A DNA stretch of 64,000 bases from Polytrichum commune (Eukaryota; Streptophyta; Polytrichopsida; Polytrichales; Polytrichaceae). This document shows positions 57,741 through 64,000 of the stretch, one piece after another (within the stretch, counting starts at the first letter, position 1; each line of letters opens with the position of its first letter). The stretch is from assembly GCA_950295325.1 (NCBI GenBank), contig OX485808.1:31829180-31893179 (forward strand), written 5' to 3'. A program made the position numbers and the translations under genes. Below the pieces are notes generated by a model that had not been told where the DNA came from, ran no database searches, and was given only the letters and a program-made list of their open reading frames with translations.

Positions 57741-58344
57741 TATCCATTTATTGAAACCACACCAAACCACATAAGTGTTCTAATAAGAAAAGTAACCGAA
57801 TGAGGCACGTTTACCTTAAATTGTGCCTAGTTTTCCTTACCACATGAAGGTTGTAAGAGGTGGCAACCCGAAGAAACGGGTGTGGAGTGTTGTAGGATCG
57901 ACTTTATAAAAAAGTATCTTCCCTCTCAAGGTAGAGTTACGAAGAAGACACTTGTCCTAAAACTCAAATTTGGCTGCTGATGATGACTTCAGAAACTACC
58001 AACAAAAACTTTGAGGAGGTTACAATCTTGCAAATACTCAACTACTAGCCCAAGGTTTACATTTCATGTGGAACCCTAAAGAAATACATAACATAAAATC
58101 CCAATCGCAGGTGCGGGGCACAACATCCCGCACCATACAAATGATTCAGCCTTCTAAACTTCGAATGTTTTAATTTCCATCTTTAGGGTGGAAGACTACG
58201 CAATCAACCGCATCCATCTCATTCAAGAAATTGTCATATGGTCCAACAAGTTGTTACGAAAGTTCTTCAATGATACGCATTAAGATATCACCCATAAAGT
58301 TCTTTAATGAGTGAAGAAGCATACGATTTGACCTAGTTCACCTC
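57741..58344. other. No gene recognised
   Basis: A short piece at about 57770-57840 resembles the outer end of family A in reverse orientation (GAAAAGTAACCGAATGAGGC...TACCTTAAA). The rest is unassigned, unique-looking sequence. Confidence 0.4.
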
Positions 58345-58700
58345 GTTCAGATTCAGTAAGACAAAAACAGAAGACGATTTCATCTCGCGATCATATTTCG
58401 GAGGATTGCAGAGTCAAGGTTCGGTTCAAAGAGATTGAGTGAAAGGAGCATTTGGGAATCAATGGCAGTGACACTTGGAGAAATAATCTGAATGTTTGTG
58501 GAGAATGCCAGAGAATTATGCACTTCTGGAATTCTTCAGAGTTTGATCAATCCAATAGAAAGTCGTAGAACCATATTTGAGTTGATCATATCTCTGAGCT
58601 CTCAGATTCAGTAAGACCGAAAAAGACAATGGCTTCGCATCTCATGGTGTTGCGGAGAATTGCAAAGGTTTGATTCAAACAGATTGATTGAATTTATAAA
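58345..58700. repeat. Direct duplication (period about 265 bp) downstream of KLCR
   Basis: CAGATTCAGTAAGAC at 58348 and again at 58613 each head about 95 bp of alignable sequence (a cold-spot pair ending in ...GATTGAGTGAA / ...GATTGATTGAA). There is no coding frame shared by both copies. It may be duplicated 3' flank or a remnant of another transcribed region. Confidence 0.65.
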
Positions 58701-59154
58701 CTTCGACAGCCTCTGGTTGCTTGCACAGTCCAGGTCAAATCAAAGAAATCGTTCCTCCTAAACCTAACAGCCTGGAGACTGATTCTACGCAACTTGCCGA
58801 AGCTCTCTAGCAATAAAAAAAAAATTATTCCTCAACAGACAGGTCTGATTAGACCCCTCAGATTTCCTTGCGACGACGCCCTACGGTTCGGGTGCGTCGT
58901 GGATGTGTATGATTTATGCTACTCGGCATTGAGCTCTACATCAAAAGAGGAGATCTCCGCTATAACTGTTTTACATGCTGAAATTGGAGGACATGGCAAC
59001 TCTCTACAATGGTATAAACAAGCAGGATATGTCGCAAATGGAACCATGCCTGCAACAAGGTTGTGGACCATACTAGAATCTCTAGTATCCGAATATCTAT
59101 TTACAAAGGCCATACTAAACTTCATGCTTACACAATGTGGACTAAGTCGACGGC
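58700..59154 (-). other. KLCR 3' flank / probable 3' UTR
   Basis: This is the stretch downstream of the KLCR stop. It contains TGTAA-type elements on the minus strand (TTTGTAAATAGA near 59098) that may help 3'-end formation, but I see no clear AATAAA at a convincing distance. Transcript end is unplaced. Confidence 0.4.
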
Positions 59155-59362
59155 CTATTTTGAGGTATGGAAGGCTTTCCTGGCGGTGGAGAGAAGCTCC
59201 ACCAGCTTTCTTGATCTTTTGTGCGCAGCGGTTGTCTGACCGACTTGATTCAGCAACTCCTGCAACCGCGCACGATCTTCTTCAACATCTGGATGCACCG
59301 CTCCAAGCTTCTCCTCCTTCAGATGGACCACCTCCTCTAGAATGTCACGAGCCTCCTCTACT
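59155..59362 (-). CDS. KLCR: KLCR exon 5 and stop (residues 642-709)
   Basis: The acceptor reads TTGCAG|AGTAGAGG and completes the split Arg codon. The exon encodes the last TPR half (VEEARDILEEVVHLKEEKLG), the conserved AVHPDVEEDRARLQELL block typical of plant KLCR C-termini, and a basic tail ending HTSK before TAG at 59157-59155. Confidence 0.9.
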
Positions 59363-62300
59363 CTGCAACAACCATTTCCAAGATCCACAATGTCAACCAC
59401 TGCATAACAGAAAGAGTCTCCCTGCAAATCTTATTTTGTCGTCCATCAATCAGACAAAGAAAGTTCTATCGGATTCCATAGTAGTGCGTTTATTATGTGT
59501 GGCGGAGTGTTAGTTACCTTCCAAGGGCAGTGTATGTCCAAGCAAGGTTGTTGCAAACATCCAACGTATCCAGATGGTGCGGTCCAGCGGTGTTGTCCAT
59601 GATGCTCTTGGCTTCTTCTAAAAAGCCTAGGGCCTGGTGGACGTCACCGAGCTCGATGGAGGTGAGTCCCATCTGATTCAACACCATGCCTAGGAGCGCG
59701 GAGTTTCGTAACGTGCCGCTCCTCATTTTCGTCGCCGCGTCCTGGAAGGATTGCAGAGCTTGCTTAAACTGGCCCTGCATGTAGTGGAGGATGCCTAACT
59801 GCGCCTCAATCCCTGCCACAGTCGCTTGCTGGCCTGAAACATCAAAATCAAGAATTCATCAGTCTTTAAATGCGAGCCATCAATTATGATGCTCCTGTTG
59901 AATAAGTGAGATTGACCAATTCAAGAATAAAGACAGTTCCATGAATGCTAATTAGAGGAAATAGTTGGATTGAGATTATGGTGGATATTAATTAGCAGCT
60001 AACTCGAACCTGGCATCCTGTCTTGGATATTGTACGCCCGCTGGAGCAGAAGAAGTGCGGTCTCTTTCTCGTTCAATTGCTCGAGGATTGACGCAATGTC
60101 GATCAATCCGTACGCGATGTCACCGGGAATGTGTCCCACGCCGTGCTTGGCGTAGATGTGGAGCGCATTCTGGCAATTCGCTTTCGCCTCGCGCGGCTTG
60201 TTTGTGCGGAGATAAAGCTCCGCGAGGCTTGTGTAAGCGGAGGCGACGAGAGCGTTGTGATCGCCTCGCAGTGTCTTGTAGTCCTCCACACACTTTCCGA
60301 AGCATTGCAGCGCTTCTGCGTCCCGGCCGAGTGCAAGTAGCTCGTCGCCTATGCTCTGGTTCCCGGTCGCCACATCAATCTGCCACAATTCACAAGCTCA
60401 TCATGATCAGCTGCAAGGTCTGACCTTTGGACAGAATCACGCATTCCAAATTTGAAATTCCCATTCAAAACTCCCTATTCATGTGAGCCTGGAATGATTT
60501 GAAGTGAGAAAAAGACCGCTCAATCAAGTACGTTTTCTTCGGGAACAGAAACTCCAGAGTTTGGAACAGTAATGTGTCAGAGATACAACACCGTGGTTAC
60601 AAAACTGCGGAATAAAGCAGCAATCGTGCACCTCTTGTCCGAAGTTGACGAATATGTCGTTTGCGTAGACCAGTGCATCCAAAGCCTTTCCATGCTCTCC
60701 TTGTGCGCTGTAGATAATGGCCAGAAGCCGACGGTCTGCGGCTTCCTCAAGTGTTCCTGGCTCACTATGCTCAGTATGGATGGCTAGGGAGTGCGCACAT
60801 AGTTTCTCCGCCTCGGCGAATTCCAAAGCCTGGATTCCCCAAACACAGATTCCACAAAAATCAGGTTCTGGAGCTACGAGAATTGCACATAACGAACTTC
60901 AGCAGGTGGGACTTGTGCTTGGCTAGGGATTCAAGAACTTTTTCTTACAAGAGCATCGACCTGAAAACTGCCTGCTCTGAGCATCAAACAAAACAGAGTA
61001 TATACAACGAATTCCATTCTTTCATCGAAACTCGTGGAGTTTCGTGGCATTCTTGGTCGGGTATGGCGAGACAGAGTTGCCAGGGAGTGGAGCTCCAACA
61101 CTCAAATATTCATCAAATATGCCTCAAATTTTGCCGTTTATTTTTAGTGCGGAATGTTTACAGAGTCGTAAGTAAGTAGCGCAAACCAGACAATCCTTCG
61201 GCATTAAATTGACGCAAAAATCATTTCGGAGAACGAGAGCACAATTTTATGGTAAATATCACAGAATTCTCCATTGCTACATTACTTTACATTAATGGAC
61301 TGAAGACGAAGGTATTTTCTGACCTGCGCGTGCGCTTAGGCAACATAGCTGTGAATTTCGGAGACTCGAGGATCGAACATGACTAACACTAGCACAATTT
61401 TGTAGTAAAGATCACACAATTCTTGATTACTACATTGCTTTCTTATTACTTAACGAGTGATGGAAGTGAAATGGAGAGCATATTTTCTAACATGCACGTG
61501 CATTTCGGCAACTTAGTTGCAGTTTTCGGAGACTCGAGGATCGAACATAACAAGAGCACAATTTTACACTAAACATCACAAAATTTTCCTTTGCTACATA
61601 GCTTTCTTGTTAGTAACGAGTGATGGAAGTGAAGATGAAGACGCTGTTGTCTGACCTGCACGTGCGCTTCGGCAACGTTGTTGCAGATCGAACATGATTT
61701 CGATGAATACTAGCAATATCTTGTAGTAAATATCACAGAATTCGCCATTGCTGCATTGCTATCTTATTAACGAATGATAGAAGTGAAGATGGAGGGGATG
61801 TTTATCTGACCTGCACGTGTGCTTCAGCAACGTAGTTGCATATTTCAGAGACACGAGGATCGAATTCCCCGAGCACTGATTTCTGGATTTCGAGCGCCTG
61901 GTGATACGCCTGCAAGCTTGGCGTGAGCTTCCCGACCATGTTCAATGTATCCCCGAGCTGCATGCGTCCAGAGAAAGCCGCAAGAGCATGATCCTCCCCG
62001 CCGTTCTCAAGGTCGGGGATAGTCAAGGAGCGCTCAAGAAGCGCCACCGCGTCCTCATACTGCCCGAGATGGCAGTGCAAGGAGGCAAGAATATGCAAAC
62101 TAATCACAAGCTCCAAGGCGTTCTCTCTTCGGGCATGCTTCTCGTAGAATTTTACCGCACGGATGCAATACTCAAGCGCTTTCACGGGATTCTCACCGGA
62201 GGCATAAGACTTCGCAAGCTTCAGCAAGTAAGGTCCCATGTGAGGACTATCAGCCACCGCCTCCTCGTTGCGTGAGAACGCCTCCACGAACGATACGGGA

Positions 62301-62848
62301 AACTCTTGCCTACCGTAGAAGCCTGCAGAAGACTCCAGAGGAACAGGCTCTTCGTCATTCTCTGGTGCGTTCTTACTCGCTTCCCCGCCCTCTGTGTCCT
62401 GGTCTTGGAACAAGCTTGCAGACAAGCTGTTGTCGAACTCGGTGGTGTAGTCGCTGCGCAGAGACATCTGAGTGAACTCGCTGCGGTGCGAGAGCGGCGG
62501 GGAGGAGAGGATGGATTTCTGAGAGCCATCGGAAGGTTTCTTCAGACAAGATTTCAGAGGCGGCTGTCCTTTAGAGACGTGCTGATCCTTGAGCGTGGGA
62601 GTGGAAGCGCCTGATTTCGACTTAATCCTTCCCTTCTCACTTGAAGGAGCGTCCTGCTGCTTCGGTGACGGCTCCTTCGGTGTGATTTTAGAGGTGCTCT
62701 TGCGCGATTTCCAGAGCGGGCGTCTGTCGATCACGGTGGCTGCCACCTCCGATGCCTCGTCTCCTCGTGGTGGTGTTGACGGTGAGATCATTTTCGCTAG
62801 CTTGGCCCCTGGCATTACTTCGAAATTCGAAGCCGTATGTGGAGGCAT
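59155..62848 (-). CDS. KLCR: Kinesin light chain-related (KLCR/CMU-type) TPR protein, 5 coding exons
   Basis: The exons are 62848-61811, 60829-60632, 60379-60010, 59833-59518 and 59362-59155. They join with GT-AG introns in phases 0, 0, 1 and 2 into 709 residues ending in TAG. Residues 1 to about 175 are Ser/Pro/Lys-rich and probably disordered. From about residue 204 to 690 there are successive TPR helix pairs (for example near 204-237, 248-281, 291-324 and 333-366), and the C-terminus is basic. This matches plant kinesin-light-chain-related proteins, usually about 600-665 aa, so this one is slightly long. The family (KLCR/CMU in Arabidopsis) is known to associate with cortical microtubules, bind IQD scaffold proteins and stabilise microtubules during cellulose deposition; it is not a kinesin motor subunit. 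The start ATG has no upstream ATG for at least 100 bases of leader. Intron 1 (981 bp) carries duplicated exon ends. The family call is firm; the paralogue number is not. Confidence 0.92.
59363..59517 (-). other. KLCR intron 4 (155 bp)
   Basis: Phase 2 intron from AAG|GTAACT to TTGCAG; no internal features seen. A long plus-strand open frame running across this intron and exon 5 is an antisense shadow. Confidence 0.87.
59518..59833 (-). CDS. KLCR: KLCR exon 4 (residues 536-641)
   Basis: The acceptor reads TTTCAG|GCCAGC and the donor GGAAG|GTAACT; the exon is 316 nt and ends in phase 2. It carries TPR-like units around GILHYMQGQFKQALQSFQDA, LNQMGLTSIELGDVHQALGF and LDVCNNLAWTYTALGR. The only in-frame stop on readthrough lies just inside the intron. 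Confidence 0.92.
59834..60009 (-). other. KLCR intron 3 (176 bp)
   Basis: Phase 1 intron from CCAG|GTTCGA to TTTCAG; no internal features seen. Confidence 0.88.
60010..60379 (-). CDS. KLCR: KLCR exon 3 (residues 413-536)
   Basis: The acceptor reads GGCAG|ATTGATG and the donor CCAG|GTTCGA; the exon is 370 nt and ends in phase 1. It encodes three TPR-like units (IDVATGNQSIGDEL..., ASAYTSLAELYLRTNKPREA..., DIAYGLIDIASILEQLNEKE...). The split glycine codon is completed by exon 4 to give ...DRMPGQQATVAG. Confidence 0.92.
60380..60631 (-). other. KLCR intron 2 (252 bp)
   Basis: Phase 0 intron with donor GAG|GTGCAC and an acceptor ending TGGCAG. No repeat or other gene is seen inside. Confidence 0.88.
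60632..60829 (-). CDS. KLCR: KLCR exon 2 (residues 347-412)
   Basis: The acceptor reads CCAG|GCTTTGG. The exon encodes 66 codons beginning ALEFAEAEKLC and ending VNFGQE, with donor GAG|GTGCAC. It continues the TPR helix begun at the end of exon 1 and adds another TPR. Both flanking introns are phase 0. Confidence 0.92.
60830..61810 (-). other. KLCR intron 1 (981 bp)
   Basis: This intron lies between the donor CAG|GTCAGA at 61810 and the acceptor CCAG at 60830. Its 5' two-thirds (in gene orientation) is a tandem array made of copies of the exon 1 end plus about 100 bp of intron, listed separately. The remaining part (60830-61200) shows no repeat I can recognise. Confidence 0.88.
61210..61865 (-). 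repeat. Tandem array duplicating the exon 1/intron 1 boundary of KLCR
   Basis: Units are anchored on the donor-proximal motif at plus-strand positions 61319, 61497, 61651 and the genuine exon end 61806, giving spacings of 178, 154 and 155 bp. Each unit carries roughly the last 57 bp of exon 1, the splice donor and the first ~100 bp of intron. A further fragment with intron part only starts near 61210. In the copies, GT is retained at every donor (two copies keep CAG|GTCAGA, one has CAT|GTTAGA). The exon-like parts hold TAA codons (copies at 61319 and 61497) or an internal deletion (copy at 61651), so they are not usable exons. Confidence 0.9.
61811..62848 (-). CDS. KLCR: KLCR exon 1 (residues 1-346)
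   Basis: This exon holds the start ATG at 62848, the whole low-complexity N-terminal region and the first four TPR-like units. It ends after codon 346 (CAG, in ...AEAHVQ) at a donor reading CAG|GTCAGA. Reading through the donor meets a TAA two codons later, so splicing is required. The acidic and Ser-rich segment at about residues 138-175 precedes the TPR block. Base composition is clearly richer in GC than the desert to the left. Confidence 0.93.
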
Positions 62849-63050
62849 CGCAGGAGGGAGTCTCTGTTTGTGTATGCGCGCGCGCGCTACTACTGTCTGG
62901 TCTCTTATTCCTCCACCAATTTCTTGATGATTCTTGATGACTTACAAACAGGTCAGACAGACACAATGTGTGTGTGTGTGTGTGTGTGTGTTCTGCCTGC
63001 TCCTCCTTTTACCTCACTTCCTCCATCTTTCGATCAATTGCAGAACCTCA
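62849..63050 (-). promoter_or_regulatory. KLCR leader/proximal upstream region with CG and CA dinucleotide tracts
   Basis: Immediately upstream of the start codon the minus strand has a (CG)n tract (about 62878-62887) and then a (CA)n tract (about 62966-62991), with no ATG between the CA tract and the start. The region is probably the 5' UTR plus core promoter. I cannot place a TATA box or transcription start with confidence. Confidence 0.45.
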
Positions 63051-63149
63051 TCACTACATCTGGGCCACATTTAAAAGCTCATGGGACACAATCGTCACTT
63101 GCTCCACCCGTTTCATCTCCAAATTCAGCCGGAGACAGAGCCAGGCAGC

Positions 63150-63405
63150 AGTGTTTGACAAATACAGATAGACTTGGGAGTCTCACAGCAACAAATACAT
63201 ATGAATTGCAAGAAAATTCTAGTGCAATGCGAATTCCTCCTCACAAGAAAGGAGACACAGGAGCCAGCTTGCAGCCGTGAAGACAAAAGACAGAGAGACG
63301 TAAGGTAGGCTACTAGGGAGTGGGGATTATCGATCACAGCAACAACATCATATGAATTGCACGTAAAATTTGTCAACAAGAAATGCGAATTCCTCACGAG
63401 GAAGA
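63150..63405. repeat. Direct duplication (period about 151 bp) upstream of KLCR
   Basis: The sequence around 63184-63260 (CACAGCAACAAATACATATG...) recurs from 63335 to 63405 with small changes, including the downstream GCGAATTCCTC block. The intervening material also looks related. This could lie in the distal promoter or in an unrecognised 5' UTR region of KLCR. Confidence 0.7.
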
Positions 63406-64000
63406 CGCTGATCGGTGCGTTGACTTCAAATTTCGACGCAATGAGGTTGAATCATGAGCATGAAGAACTAGCCAGTCTTGATGAACCAGTCAATGTCCAA
63501 GAAGCTAGCTCGAGAGTGAGAAATGGAGGGAGAGCAGAGACTCTGTGTTTGGGAATGTATGAATTGCAGGGAGATTGATTCACTAGCGCAACTTGCGGCT
63601 CAGCCTACAAATACTCTGCCATTCTTGTCCTTTTGAAGCGACTGAGCGCAATTTTGAATCCGTGCATACTTAATGAGACCATAATCCTTAAACCCGAAAA
63701 TATTACAACCTGTTGCGATGTCACGACTCGAAGGCTGGAATGGAATGGCAAATGAGACGGGAGACTTTCGACGCCATGTCAGTGGGCGAGAAAGACAGAG
63801 AGACAGAGTGGGAAGGAGGGACCCAGTCAAAGGTAAGGGCTCTTGTACTATAAAATACTCGTGAACTCATGCCGCAACAACTGGGGCCGACCACGAATGG
63901 GGCAACACAAGAGCATTCTTGAAAAGAGAATTCAACACCAATCATCTCTCTAATGCTCCAGGAATTGCGTAACCACCTACAGTATCCGCGGTGAAACCCC
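63406..64000. other. Upstream flank, no gene recognised
   Basis: No open frame with family resemblance is visible. A TATA-like TATAAAATA on the plus strand at 63849-63857 could drive a divergent gene beyond the right edge, but nothing else supports that. Confidence 0.4.

Noticed and set aside
1..58000. Intact LTR retrotransposons or transposase genes
   Set aside because: I looked for long frames with RT, integrase, RNase H or DDE signatures and for long direct repeats at element scale. None found; only short relics are present.
58794..59513. Longest plus-strand open frame (239 codons, TTG start)
   Set aside because: It overlaps KLCR exon 5 and intron 4 in antisense, starts at TTG, has no recognisable family, and the minus strand has a complete splice-consistent gene there.
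63849..63857. TATAAAATA as promoter of a divergent gene
   Set aside because: A lone TATA-like word in AT-rich DNA with no transcript or gene visible before the window edge.

Overview
This looks like a repeat-rich, AT-rich nuclear segment of a land plant (possibly an early-diverging one, but I cannot name the species). The evidence is one well-formed plant-type gene with canonical GT-AG introns, a kinesin-light-chain-related (KLCR/CMU-type) TPR protein, surrounded by decayed non-autonomous transposons, retroposons and simple repeats. I see no bacterial-style operons, CRISPR arrays, tRNA genes or intact transposase genes.

Layout. Roughly positions 1-58,700 form a gene desert. I can support no intact host gene there. 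Cross-comparison within the window resolves much of it into repeat families, which I label by letter. Families A, C, G, H, I, J and M have terminal inverted repeats and no coding capacity (MITE-like). K is a short A-tailed retroposon. B, F and L are interspersed repeats of unknown class. Three long foldback elements stand out (14.6-14.95 kb, 31.8-32.2 kb, 43.4-44.5 kb), and the last has a clear target-site duplication. Other features of note are a 120-bp 5S-rRNA-like block at 49.1-49.3 kb, a SINE-like insert with a perfect 34-bp target duplication at 13.8-14.0 kb, a degenerate ~193-bp satellite at 40.6-41.8 kb, three relics of one retroelement-type ORF (45.4-46.1, 50.8-51.1, 57.5-57.7 kb), and ten G/C homopolymer runs of 10-18 bases.

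Positions 58.7-64 kb are gene space. The KLCR gene lies on the minus strand in five coding exons (62848 down to 59155) that join in frame into a 709-residue protein. Its first intron contains a tandem array in which the end of exon 1, with its splice donor, has been copied three more times. Smaller direct duplications lie upstream and downstream of the gene.

Repeat-family calls rest on alignment by eye between copies inside this window; family names are local labels. Ends are accurate to about 5-20 bases unless exact target duplications are given.
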